A DNA stretch of 64,000 bases, taken from positions 90,852,501 to 90,916,500 of the forward strand of contig CP142454.1 of NCBI GenBank assembly GCA_038049695.1, in the 5' to 3' direction. Source of the DNA: Cinnamomum chago (taxonomy: Eukaryota; Streptophyta; Magnoliopsida; Laurales; Lauraceae). The translations under genes were made by a program, and so were the position numbers. Under the pieces are notes generated by a model that saw nothing but the letters and a program-made list of their open reading frames with translations, searched no databases and was not told where the DNA came from. This document shows positions 12,425 through 23,995 of the stretch, in pieces. How positions within the stretch are numbered: position 1 is the stretch's first letter; each line of letters opens with the position of its first letter.

Positions 12425-14974
12425 GAGCTCTTGGATTGGGCTTTGGCTATGGGGTTCAGTTATTAATAGATGGGTCGTGCTCGGGTTATTTATTTTTTTA
12501 TTTATTCGCACTTAGTGCTTGAGAGACGGAATACCCGCTCGCCCAAAATATATATAGATATATTTATGAGGGAGGGAGGGAGCAGTGATGCGAGGACTCA
12601 AACCCATGACCTCTCACAGCTGAGCTGGAGTACGACTAGGGATGTAAATGGGTCCCCGATTCTCCGATTACGCGGAGGTTCCGACCCATTAAAACTGGGT
12701 CTGGGTCCTTAATCATGCCCCAATAAGAAAATGGGTCCGGTACCACCTTGGTTCGGACCCGTGGATCCGATAACCAACATATTACCTCAATTTTCTAAAA
12801 TCTCTCCTAAAAACCATATGTTTTTTTTTAATATCATTCTCTACCTAGACGCGGACCTGGATCTAGACCCGTCCCATATATTGTTCGGGTTCCGGTTCCG
12901 AAGACAAGGAATCGGTTCCGAAACGGTTCAGAGTCCGAATCCGGTTCCACCTTCTCTTTCTTATCTCGCTTGTTTCTTAGCTCATGCATTGAACATCGGT
13001 TTTGCTGGTCCTAAAGTGAGAATGCAGCACATGACAAGTATGTATGTGTTTGAGTATCGCATAGCCATGCACAACCTAAATTTCCCGAGAAATCTCCAAA
13101 CTAAATATATATCTTTGGTTCGACGGAATTATTGACTCTTCTATATAGGGTGTAGAATTGTTACCATAAAAACCCAAAGATCCTAATATCTATGATCGAG
13201 AATGTACGTTAAACCAGCAGAACCTTCATTTCAACCGAACAAAAAAAAAAAAAAAGAGCCTATACTCGCAAACATGTAGGGTTCCAAATGGGTATCCGAT
13301 TAGCCAATAGTTCCAACCCGTAAAAAACCGGTCTGGAACCTATTTTAGGTTCCGCTTCATAAACGGGTCCGGGTCCGGAACCTAATTTAGGTTCCGATTG
13401 ATAAATGGGTCCGGGTCCATATTTGTTCTGACCCGTGGACCCGACATATGAGCATTTGATATTGCAAATTGGACCTCAAAATCCCTTTTTTTGACATTTT
13501 TACGTACAGTATTAGTGGTAGTGGACATGACGCACTGTTATAAGCTGAATGATATGCTTATTTTAGGAGACGTGAAGAATAAAGATAAATTAGAATAAAT
13601 TTTGGAACAGGATTCCAGTCCTCAAGGTAGACCCGGATCCGGGTTATCCTATCGGAGCCGGGTCTGGAAGCAACTAAACAAGTTACGAGTCAAAACTGGA
13701 TTCAGTACCGGAACCGTTATTCAGAAACGGGTCCGAGTCTTCTATGGTTCCGATCCGAAACCGTACCGTTTGCAACCCTACAAACATGCTGTAGTAGTCG
13801 AGACATCACTGCCTTTCTGTGCATAAAAGCGACCTTGTGGTGTTTTTCTATGGTCCTAAATAGTAATTGAGCTTGACTTGACCAGTTCCATCAGTTGTTC
13901 GGCTTTCTAGTTAGGTCCAGAGAGTTTCCAAATCTAAGCATGTCAACAAAAATAAAGCTTAGATGTTGATTACAAGATTGCAAAACCTTTTGTGTCATTG
14001 CTCTAGATTAGATACGTGATAACACTCAATGCCTTTAAATTTTCTTTCTCAGATGTGCTCTCTTAAGGGCCCCTCTGTTTGCATGGAATTGAATTTTTAA
14101 GAATTTATTATCAAGTGAATCACACGGATGATCATTAAGGACTACGAGTGAAGAAAGATTTAAGGATGGAGTTGTAGAAAGGAGCAATTTCCTTTAATAG
14201 GGTGATATCTCAGATTTTATTCTTTAATCATGGGGATGATATTTGATGACCATTTATATGTTTCTAGTTTTATCTATTGGGAAGCATATATATTAGAAAG
14301 AGTAGAAATTGAAATCAACATTTGTCAAATGCCAAAGTCTGCTTGTGTGATTTTTTTTCTCTCTATTCATATCAAATGGGTGTTCACTAGATATGCGCTG
14401 CAAGAAACACGCAACTTTCGATTCTTTCATTCTATTATTTTTTAATTGCAATTGGAAAGGCCTTGCGACTTTATTTGGATACTCACTCAGCTTAACCGCT
14501 GCTGGAATTAGCGGTAAACTCGTTACTTTCCAGCTTTCCTCCTCTCTGAGAGGTGGAAAACCGGAAATTGCTTCTATACTGCTGCTAGAATCGGCGGTAA
14601 ACTAGCAGTCTCAAGTTTTCCTCCCCTCTGAGAGGAGGAAGTCTGGAAACTACAGGTATACCGCAGATACATATTGCGGAAATTTCAAAAATCAATTTTT
14701 TAGCCTTTTTTTTCTTTCTTTTGCTTTATTGTGGGTCATGGGTCGGGGCTTGGTTCCCAAAATGATGGATGGACATGTGTGAATAACAATTGGAGGGAAT
14801 AATATCAATTCACAATATGCACACAATAAATCGTAAATTTATTTAACCGTTGAAGTGAAGTAAATGGTCAATATTAGAGAGAACAAAATTTAGGATGTTG
14901 TAGAATCAGAAGGAGAGAGAGTAGCATTTTTATTTCTTCTCTTAAAAAGGAAAGTGTTTTCTTTATTTGTAATT
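12425..14974 (+). repeat. Left array monomer L6 (2,550 bp)
   Basis: Sister of L5, sharing its private variants over the first two thirds. From about 14300 it carries its own changes, for example in the hairpin block near 14500-14650. Confidence 0.9.
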
Positions 14975-15005
14975 GAGCTCATGGATTGGGCTTTTGCTAT
15001 GGGGA
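14975..15005 (+). repeat. Left array monomer L7, first ~31 bp only
   Basis: GAGCTCATGGATTGGGC is followed by a TATGGGG tract. Normal copies continue TTTAGTTATTA; here the sequence changes to ACTAATGCAAAG, which is retrotransposon sequence. This is the left breakpoint. Confidence 0.85.
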
Positions 15006-15643
15006 CTAATGCAAAGACTGTTGTTGACATTGAAAAAGGTCCTGACCCCATGACTACCAAACCCATTGCCCCTTTCCCTCTAAGGTTAACCCATCCTAGA
15101 CAGAAGATCCCAAACCAAGAGATTTTGGATGTTTTCAAAGAAGTCAGGATCAATATTCCTCTGCTAGATGCCATTAAACAGGTCCCCACCTACGCTAAAT
15201 TCTTGAAAGATCTTTGCACTGCTAAGCGTAGGGTTCATGTTCCAAAGAAAGCGTTTCTCACTGAGCAGGTAAGTGCATACCTGACTCAGACCACTCCTCC
15301 CAAATACAAAGATCCGGGATGCCCCACCATCTCATGTGTTATTGGAAACCACCGAATAGGTCAAGCTCTGCTAGACCTTGGAGCGAGTGTAAATCTATTA
15401 CCCTACTCAGTTTATGAGCAACTGGGGCTTGGCGAGTTAAAACCAACCAGAACTACTCTTCAACTCGCCGATCGATCTATTAAGAAACCGAGAGGGGTAA
15501 TAGAAGATATTTTGGTACAAATTGAGCACTTTTACTACCCAGTGGATTTTTACGTGCTGGACACTGAGCCAGTACAGAATGAAAGTGGTGAAATTTCAGT
15601 CATTCTGGGAAGACCATTCTTGGCCACTTCCAACGCACTAAAG
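15006..15643 (+). pseudogene. Gag end and retropepsin-like protease fragment, Tat/Athila type
   Basis: An open frame runs through here (about residues 18-229 of the 14954-15670 frame; the first 17 residues are satellite sequence and its start is a GTG, so no true start exists). Recognisable parts are a gag C-terminal stretch with LLDAIKQVPTYAKFLKDLC (residues 70-88), then the aspartic protease core DLGASVNLLP (141-150), QLADRS (170-175) and [12 protein letters not shown] (217-228). DLGAS in place of DTGA/DSGA is usual for the Tat/Athila branch of plant Ty3/gypsy elements, not for chromoviruses. The protease would mature the Gag-Pol polyprotein. Here it is cut off from RT: homology stops near 15643 and the frame ends in a stop at 15668-15670. 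Nonfunctional. Confidence 0.85.
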
Positions 15644-17838
15644 GCCACATCATCTCCAGAGAAGGTTTAGCAGTTGATCCAGCGAAGATAGAGGCAGTTG
15701 TTAGTTGGGTGAGACCAAGCAGTGTGACAGAAATGAGAAGCTTCTTGGGGTTAGCAGGCTACTACAGAAGATTTGTCCAAGGTTTTTCGTCTATCGCAGC
15801 CCCGTTGACAAAATTGACTAGGAAGAATGTCCCATTTGTGTGGACCGATCAGTGTGAAACCAGTTTCCAAGAGTTGAAAGGAAGGTTAACCACAGCCCCA
15901 ATCCTTACATTACCCTCGAGCAACGGCGGATTTATTGTTTATACAGATGCTTCGAATGTGGGACTAGGTTGTGTATTGATGCAAGATGGCAAGGTGATTG
16001 CTTATGGCTCGAGACAGTTGAAGGACCACGAGAAGAATTATGCGACTCACGACTTGGAGTTGGCAGCAGTTGTTTTCGCATTGAAGATGTGGAGACACTA
16101 CCTCTACGGAGAGAAATTTAAGGTCCATTCAGATCACAGAAGTCTACAGTATTTGTTCTCTCAGAAGGATTTGAACATGAGGCAGAGGAGGTGGATGGAA
16201 TATATCAAAGATTATGACTTTCCAATCAAGTATCATCCAGGCAAAGTGAATGTGGTAGCAGATGCTTTGAGTAGAAAATTAGTGGTTATGGCTAATTTGA
16301 GAGGAATGGGTGTCTTACAGCAGTTCGAAGAGTTGGGTGTAGAGGTACAAACCCTAAGATTGGGTGCGATGTTAGCAAACATGACAGTATCAGAACCAAC
16401 CTTCATCCAGAAGATTAAGGAAAATCAGTTACAAGACCCAGACTTGGCCAAGATAGTGGAAATTATTGCAGAACGCCCCGATTTCAAGATGGTGAATGGG
16501 ATATTGTATTTCCGTGACCGGTTGTGTGTGCCGAATGTGGATGATTTGAAGAATGAGATAATGAACGAAGCTCACAACACGAGATATTCTATGCATCCGG
16601 GTAGCACGAAGATGTACCACAACTTGAAGAATAGATTTTGGTGGAACAACATGAAAAGAGAGATAGCAGCTTTTGTGTCTCGTTGTCTAACTTGTCAGTT
16701 GATCAAGGCAGAGCATCAGAAGCCTCCAGGTTTGTTACAGCCTTTGGAAATTCCGGAGTGGAAATGGGAGCACATTACCATGGATTTCGTCTCCGGTTTG
16801 CCTAATACTAAGAAGGGAAATAATGCAATTTGGATCATTGTAGATCGTCTGACAAAGTCTGCTCACTTCATTCCGATGAAGACTGGGAATATGATGCATA
16901 TGGCACCACTTGCGAAGTTATTTGTTGATGAGATTGTTAGTAAGCATGGTCAACCCGTCTCCATTACTTCAGATAGAGACAGTAGATTTGTTTCAAAGTT
17001 TTGGAAAACTCTTCATGAGTCGATGGGTACCAAGCTCCAGTTCAGCACAGCTTATCATCCTCAGACCGATGGTCAGTCAGAAAGGACGATACAGACTCTC
17101 GAAGACATGTTGCGTGCTTGTGTATTGGATTTCAAGATTCAGTGGGATGAGTGCCTACCTCTTTGTGAATTTGCTTATAACAATAGTTACCACTCTAGCA
17201 TTGGTATGGCACCTTTTGAGGCACTCTATGGTAGAAGATGCAGAACTCCGGTTTGCTGGGAAGAAGTCGGTGAACGTAGTTTCCATGGACCGACGATAGT
17301 TGGAGAGACAAGTGACAAAGTCAAGTTGATTCAGGAAAGGTTGAAGATCGCCCGAAGTAGGCAGAAGAGTTATGCAGATACTCGCCGAAGAGAATTGCAG
17401 TTTCAAGTGGGTGACAAGGTGTTTTTGAAAGTCTCACCAACTAGGGGAACCTTGAGGTTTGGACAGAAGGGCAAATTGTCTAGAAGGTTTATTGGTCCGT
17501 ATGAGATTTTGAGCAAGATTGGAGATGTTGCTTATAGACTTGCGTTACCGCCGGAATTCTCCGGGGTACACAATGTTTTTCATGTTTCTATGCTCAAGAA
17601 GTATGTCTCTAGTCCTGCACACATTCTACAACATGAGCCTTTAGAGATTCGGGAAGATGCCTCGTATGTGGAAAGACCGATCAAGATCATTGACACCAAA
17701 GAGCAAGAATTGAGAAATCGGTCTATTCATTGGGTCAAGGTACTTTGGGAAAATCACGAGCCAGAGGAAGCCACCTGGGAATTGAGAGAGCAAGTGCAGA
17801 GGAAGTATCCACAACTTTTACCAGAGGTAATTGTTTGA
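15644..17838 (+). pseudogene. Pol fragment: RT thumb, RNase H, integrase, chromodomain (Tekay/Del chromovirus type)
   Basis: One long frame ending in TGA at 17836-17838. Residues are numbered from the GTG at 15709, which is not a real start because homology begins earlier at [15 protein letters not shown]: only the region after the catalytic palm is left ([12 protein letters not shown], 11-22); the YxDD site is gone. RNase H: acidic set D80, E117, D142, D185. Integrase: zinc knuckle H289, H296, C326, C329; core D359, D422, E458 with 35 residues between the last two; GPY motif at 596-598. A chromodomain-like C terminus spans about 653-700. All of these residues are intact and the frame has no stop, so decay after the break has been slight. 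Joined out of frame to the protease fragment before it. Such integrases are thought to target heterochromatin through the chromodomain. Confidence 0.93.
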
Positions 17839-17862
17839 TTTATTTGGTGGACCAAATATCCT

Positions 17863-17875
17863 AAGGGGTGGAGGA
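17863..17875 (+). promoter_or_regulatory. Polypurine tract for plus-strand priming
   Basis: AAGGGGTGGAGGA lies immediately before the TG of the 3' LTR, the expected place for a Ty3/gypsy polypurine tract. Confidence 0.9.
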
Positions 17876-20762
17876 TGTTAGACCCCAACCCAGACCAAGT
17901 CGATTAGTGTGCGATTAGTATGTGTTTAGTCCTAAGTGAGCTTAGTTGTTGTTGGGTTAGAAGTAATTAGTTTTAGTCTTGGACATAGCTTTGGGAATTT
18001 TGAGAACGTTCAGTATTAATTAGACACACGCAGGAAGGCCTGAGTGCACGTGTAAGCTTGGGAAGATCGTGTCGTTTTCCGTGTGAGTGTGATTTTGATT
18101 TCATTTGAATGATCTTTTTATGTGTTACAACTTTCGTTTTAAGGCCATTCATGTTTGAAGCCCAAAAACCCATGTTTTGGCCCAAAGGGGGTAAAATTGC
18201 CTTTTATGCACAAATCTGGACACAATTTTCGAGATCTCAAAACCATGTCAAAAATATACTTTTTGGAAACTAGATATTTCGACGATCATTTTATCCTTCT
18301 TCGTCGAAGTCATCCGAGGCCCGCAAGATCGTGTTTGAGTCACTTCAAGATTCAAGTCAATGGGACCCATTTCCATAGCTTAAGTCCCTTCTCCCTCTCA
18401 TTTCATTCATTTCCCCATTCTCTGCAATTTTTCTGAAGTTAGGGCAAGGAAACCCTTTCTCTCTTCTTCTCCATTCCCTTGCATGCTTTGGTTAGAGAAC
18501 TCCAAATAGAATTCCAAGCTCTTCATCTTCTTCCTTCCCTTGCAAGCTCTCTATCCATACAAGTTCTTGGAGCTTCTTTTGGGACAAGCTCTACATTTCC
18601 TCTCTTCTTTCTTGTTTGGCCATTGTTAGGTAAGAGCTTCCACTCATGTCTTTCATAGAGTTATTTTGGTTCCACAAGATTATGTTTTTCATGTTTGCAA
18701 ACCCTTTTGTTAAAATGGGTTCTTTGGTTCCATTTTTGAGTGAGTTTGTGTGTTTTCTCTTGGGTTTTCTTGTAGTGTTGGCTTAGCTTTTGAGTGAAGT
18801 GCTTGGAGAGGATTGTTAGCTTTGGTCAAGGCAAGTAATCTCTATAGGACCATTGTGCATGTATATTTTAAGCTACATTGTTGTTTTCGGAAATTTTGCA
18901 TATGAAAATGTTTATGAGCTTCATGATCATGTTTTCCTTGGATTGGATGTTTGGGATTGTGAGAAATGTGTATTTTATCCCTTGGAGAGCATGGAGGCTC
19001 AGGGAGTGCAGGTGGAATGAAAAACAAGAAGAAGAGAAGAAGGAAATGTGGAAAATCTGCACTGAACTGTACTTCCCGTGCAGTTTCGGTCAGCTGGCGG
19101 CTAGCCGTAATTCCCATTTCGGCTAACCGCGAGCCAACAGAAATCAGCGGTTCCCTTTCCAGTAGCTGACTTTTGCTTCAGGGTCCTGCGGTCAGCCCTG
19201 CGGTTAGCTCACGGCTAGCCGCCAGTTCCCTTGCGGCTAACCGTAAGCCAACCGAAATTATTACGGTTCCTTTTCCAGAGAGCAACATCAGACCTGGGTT
19301 TTCAGCGGTCAGCCCTACGGTCAGCTTACGGCTAGCCGCCAGTTTCTATTTCGGCTAGCCGCCAGCTGACCGCAAGCTGACCGAAATTGACCAATTCCTA
19401 GTTTTGAAGAAGTTTTGCAAGAGTGAAAACTAGAACATGTTAAGTGACCTTTAGCTTGATATTGTGTACTCGAAACTCGAGATGTCTTGAACTTCCGGGA
19501 CACCAACTCTATTCCAAATTCCAACATTTGGGCTTCGAATACACAAAGATCAATCAAGGGTCCTCACATGTGCTTGATAGGCTTTGTGTTCGTACCTTAG
19601 TTTGATATAATGAATATCATCGTGTACTCGTTTTGAAGTTTAGTACAAGCTAGTTTTGAAAATGTGTTCCAAGAAAAAGGGGATCACTTCCTAAGCGTGT
19701 TATGCATATTAATTATGCCCGTGCTAGTCGTGTTCATCGTGTTTCGATAAGTGATTTCCCCCTTTTTCTTATCTCGACGTGTTTAGACCGTGTTTCGCGT
19801 GTTTTGTACATTCATGAATTAAGTAAACACCACTGAGCTTAGACTGCCCTTTCAGTCTGATCCACTGCCTGGGGGTCTTTAAACATGTGGACTGTCTGCA
19901 GACTGGTCGTGTATTTATTACACATCGTGCGTGTCCGGTTCCGCGGTCGGAATTCCCGTCTTTGTGGGAAATCGTGTCGTGCTTATATTATGTATATCGT
20001 GCTTGTCGTGCGTGCTTGCTCTTTTCATTATATAAATGATAGAGAAAGGATGGGCTCTTTGTGGATTGTAACTATTCATGATATATTATGTACTCATGCT
20101 AGTTTGTTTTGGTACCTCAGCTTTGTTCGTATTCTTGAAAATGTATCTCAGCTTTGATAGTACTTCATACCAAAGATTTGCTTAAATGTTTTCTCTAAAT
20201 GTTATTGTTCATGTTCATGCCTACATTGATTACCTGCCAAACCGTCGTGTTTGACCCTTGTTTATTGGTGCCCAGGTGCAGGAGACGTTGCCTTTGAGGA
20301 GGAGCGTCAGGAGGAGGCTTGTGAGCCAACTCCCGTGAGAGAGTGGCAGCCCGACGATGTCATTTAGATGTCGGACTGGTTCTTGAGTTTCGTCACCTTT
20401 AGTCTTGGGGTTTCTTTTGGTTATTTTGAGATTGTATTGACCTTTATTGGTCTCTTATGGGTTGTACTAAACTTAACTCACTTTCGTGTTAAACTTATAA
20501 CTTGAACTATGTTTGGGAATGCCATGATAACTCTTTTCTTTGATGCTATGTCTTGTTATTAAATGTTATAGCACTTAAAGATTTGATTGTGCTTATCGTG
20601 ATGTGTTTTGCTACACGCTTCCGCAATCGTGTACGTGTGAGTCAGATTCCGCGTGTCTTTGGGAATCCTCACCGCGGGAACCTGTGGGAAAATAATGAAC
20701 CATTAAGCATAAACATCATCACCAATGTCGCGGGCCCGGGGATCCATTCTGGGGTCGCGACA
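17876..20762 (+). mobile_element. 3' LTR of the Tekay-type element (2,887 bp)
   Basis: Begins TGTTAGACCCC directly after the polypurine tract and ends GGGGTCGCGACA, giving canonical TG...CA ends. A length near 3 kb suits Tekay/Del elements. It is collinear, with much divergence, with the reverse complement of the 40023-44127 solo LTR. Shared stretches include AAATCTGGAC, TTTCGAGATC, TACTTTTTGGAAACTAGAT and CATCCGAGGCCC (18216-18322), and a three-copy ~115-bp minisatellite (19088-19385). Where the solo LTR has a TATA box, this copy reads CCATTTCCATAGCTTAAG near 18366, so the promoter looks degraded. Array sequence in minus orientation starts at 20763 (CCATGAGATACTC). No coding capacity; small ORFs here are chance. 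Confidence 0.92.
19088..19385 (+). repeat. Three-copy ~115-bp minisatellite with GCTAGC palindrome inside the LTR
   Basis: GGCTAGCCG recurs at 19099, 19213 and 19330 (spacing 114 and 117 bp). Around it are CGGTCAGC, CGGCTAACCG and AGCCAACCGAAAT motifs in repeated order. GGCTAGCC is a perfect palindrome, so each unit can form a small GC-rich cruciform or hairpin. Confidence 0.85.
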
Positions 20763-21399
20763 CCATGAGATACTCAAACACATACATCCTTGTCATGGGC
20801 TGCATTCTCACTTTAGGATCAGCAAAACCGATGTTCAATGCTTGAGCTAAAAAACAAGTGAGATAAGAAAGAGAAGGTGGAACCGGATCCAGACCCGGAA
20901 CCGTTTCGGAACCGATTCCTTGTCTTCGGAACCAGAACACGAACAATATATGGGACGGGTCTAGATCAAGGTCCGAGTCTAGGTAAAGAATGATATTAAA
21001 AAAAAAACATATGGTTTTTAGGAGAGATTTTAGAAAATTTAGGTAATATGTTGGTTATCGGGTCCACGGGTCCGAACCAAGGTGGAACCGGACCCGGGCC
21101 CATTTTCTTATTGGGGCATGATTAAGGACCCAGACCCAGTTTTAATGGGTCGGAACCTCCGCGTAATCGGAGAATCGAGGACCCACTTACATCCCTAGTC
21201 GTACGCCACCTCAGCAGTGAGAGGTCATGGGTTTGAGACCTCGCATCACTGCTCCCTCCCTCCCTCATAAATATATCTATATATATTTTGGCCGAACGGG
21301 TATTCCGGCTATCAAGAACTAAGTGGAAATAAATAAATAAATAACCCGCGCACGGTCCATCTATTAATAACTTAACCCCATACCCAAAGCCCAATCCAT
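20763..21399 (-). repeat. Right array partial monomer R0
   Basis: 637 bp. Starts at CCATGAGATACTC, about 600 bp away in unit coordinates from where the left array stops, so the two array ends are not the two sides of a simple insertion. Confidence 0.9.
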
Positions 21400-23995
21400 G
21401 AGCTCAGTTACAAACAAAGAAAACACACTCCTTTTAAGAGAAGAAATAAAAATGCTACTCTCTCACTTTCTGATTCTACTGCATCCTAAATTTTGTTCTC
21501 TCTTATATTGACCATTTACTTCGCTTCAACGGAAAAATAAAATTACGATTTATTGTGTGTTTATTGTGATTTGATATTATTTCATCCAATTGTTATTAAC
21601 ACATGTCCATCCATCATTTTGTGAACCAATCCCCGAACCGTGATCCACAATAAAGCAAAAGAAGGAAAAAAGGCCAAAAAATCGGTTTTTAAAATTTCCG
21701 CTGTATCTATCCGCGGTATACCTGCAGTTTCCAGATTTCCTCCTCTCAAAGAGGAGGAAAACCGGAAACTGCCAGTTTACCGCCGATTGTAGCAGCGGTA
21801 AAGCTTCAATTTCCGGTTTTCATCTGGAAAGTAACGAGTTTACCGCCGATTCCGCAGCGGTAAAGCTGAGCGAGTGTCCAAATAAAGTCGCAAGGCCTTT
21901 CCATTTCCAACTAAAAAATAATAGAATGAAAGAAACGATAGTTGCTTTTTTCTTGCAGCGTATTTCCAGTGTACACCCATTTGATATGAATAGGGAGAAT
22001 AAAATCACACAAGCAGACTTTGGCAATAGACACATGTTGAATTCAATTTCTAGTCTTTCTAATATATGTGCTTCCCCATAAATAAAAGTAGAAATATATA
22101 AATAGTCATCAAATATCATCCCCATAATTAAAGAATAAAATCTTAGATATCACTCTATTAAAGCAATTTGCTCCTGTCTACAACTCCATCCTTAAATCTT
22201 TCATCACTCGTAGTCCTTGATGATCATCCGTGTCATTCACTTGATAATAAATTCTTAAAAATTCAATTCCATGCAAACAGAGTGGCCTTTAAGGGAGCAC
22301 ATCTGGGAAAGAAAATTTAAAAACAATGAGAGTTATCACAAATCTAATCTAGAGCAATGACACAAAAGGTTTTGCAATCTTGTTATCAACATCTAAGCTT
22401 TATTTTTGTTGACATGCTTAGATTTGGAGACTCTCTAGACCTAACCAGAAAGCTGAACGACTGATGGAACTGGTCAAATCAAGCTTGATAACTATTTAGG
22501 ACCGTAGCAAAACAACACACGTTCGCTTCCACGCATAGAAAGGCAGTGATGTCTCGACTACTACGGGATGTCTGTACGGTTGCAAACGGAATGGTTTCGG
22601 ATCGGAACGATAGTGGACTCGGACCCGTTTCGGAATAACGGTTCCGGTTGTGATTCCGGTTTTGTCTCGTAACTCATTTAGTTGGTCCAGACCCATTTCT
22701 GAATAACGGTTCCAGTTTTGAATCCGGTTTTGACTCGTAACTTGTTTAGTTGGTTCCAGACCCGGCTCCAATAGGATAACCCGGATCCGGGTCTACCTAG
22801 AGGACTGGAATCCTGTTCCAAAATTGATTCTAATTTATCTTTATTCTACATGTCTCCTAAAATTAGCATATCATTCAACTCATAACAGTGCGTCAAGTCC
22901 ACTACCGCTAATATTGTACGTAAAAATGTCCACAAAAAGGGAGTTAATTTTGAGGTACAATTTGCAATATCAAATGCTCATAAGCCGGGTCCACGCGTCG
23001 GAACCTATATGGACCCGGACCCGTTTATCAATCGGAACCTAAAATAGGTTCCGGACACGGACCCGTTTATGAAGCGGGACCTAAAATAGGTTCCAGGCCC
23101 GGTTTTTTACGGGTCTGAACTTCTGGGTAATTGGATACCCGTTTGGCCCCTACATGTTTGCGATTATAGTCTCTTTTTTTTTTCTCCGATTGAAATGAAG
23201 GTTCTACTGGGTTTCACGTACATACTCGATCGTACATTTTAGGATCTCTGGGTTTTTATTGTAATAATTATGCACCCTGTATAGAAGAGTGAATAATTTC
23301 GTAGAACTAAAGATATATTTAGTTTGGAGATTTCTCGGGAAATTTAGGTTGTGCATGGCCATGAGATACTCAAACACATACATCCTTGTCATGGGCTGCA
23401 TTCTCACTTTAGGATCAGCAAAACCGATGTTCAATGCATGAGCTAAAAAACAAGTGAGATAAGAAAGAGAAGGTGGAACCGGATTCAGACCCGGAACCGT
23501 TTCGGAACCGATTCCTTGTCTTCAAAACCAGAACACGAACAATACATGGGACGGGTCTAGATCAAGGTCCGGGTCTAGGTAAAGAATGATATTAAAAAAA
23601 AAACATATGGTTTTTAGGAGAGATTTTAGAAAATTGAGGTAATATGTTGGTTATCGGGTCCACGGGTCCGAACCAAGGTGGAACCGGACCCGGACCCATT
23701 TTCTTATTGGGCCATGATTAAGGACCCAGACCCGGTTTTAACGGGTCGGAACCTCCGCGTAATCGGAGAATCGAGGACCCACTTACATCCCTAGTCGTAC
23801 GCCACCTCAGCAGTGAGAGGTCATGGGTTTGAGACCTCGCATCGCTGCTCCCTCCCTCCCTCATAAATATATCTATATATATTTTGGCCGAACGGGTATT
23901 CCGGCTCTCAAGCACTAAGTGCAAATAAAAAAATAAATAACCCGAGCACGGTCCATCTATTAATAACTTAACCCCATACCCAAAGCCCATTCCAT
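21400..23995 (-). repeat. Right array monomer R1 (2,596 bp)
   Basis: Near 21820 one long hairpin has been cleanly excised: GGTTTTC joins ATCTGGAAAG, removing about 20 bp of the CCTCCTCTC/GAGAGGAGG palindrome. More diverged than the distal monomers. Confidence 0.9.

Larger units (their letters stand above)
1..15005 (+). repeat. Left tandem array of the ~2.6-kb satellite, plus orientation
   Basis: Long-unit satellite, monomers head-to-tail. For counting, the monomer start is set at the GAGCTC site before the conserved ATTGGGC stretch; it occurs at 1083, 3364, 5832, 8311, 9875, 12425 and 14975. Spacings run from 2281 to 2550 bp, apart from one interval disturbed by an LTR fragment. Copies differ by many substitutions and by private deletions, so this is an old, poorly homogenised array. 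Compared with the right array it is inverted and lacks a 68-bp internal duplication. No gene was found in it; ORFs of 60-190 codons recur on both strands and are disrupted between copies. The array ends abruptly at about 15005 against a retrotransposon fragment. Chromosomal position (pericentromeric, knob or other) cannot be judged from the sequence. Confidence 0.95.
15006..20762 (+). mobile_element. Broken mosaic Ty3/gypsy retrotransposon at the array inversion point
   Basis: In order: end of gag plus a retropepsin-like protease (15006-15643); a jump in reading frame and gene position; the last part of RT, RNase H, integrase and chromodomain (15644-17838); a polypurine tract; and a complete 3' LTR (17876-20762). 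The 5' LTR, primer-binding site, most of gag and the RT catalytic core are missing. The protease resembles Tat/Athila lineages and the pol remainder resembles Tekay/Del chromoviruses, so two elements appear to be joined. The array lies in plus orientation to the left and minus orientation to the right. The element cannot move on its own. What the sequence shows is the gaps and the frame change; the lineage names come from recognised protein motifs, not from a search. Confidence 0.9.

Noticed and set aside
14954..15005. Start of the protease-bearing frame upstream of the retroelement
   Set aside because: The first 17 codons are satellite sequence read from a GTG; the junction near 15005 shows there is no native start.
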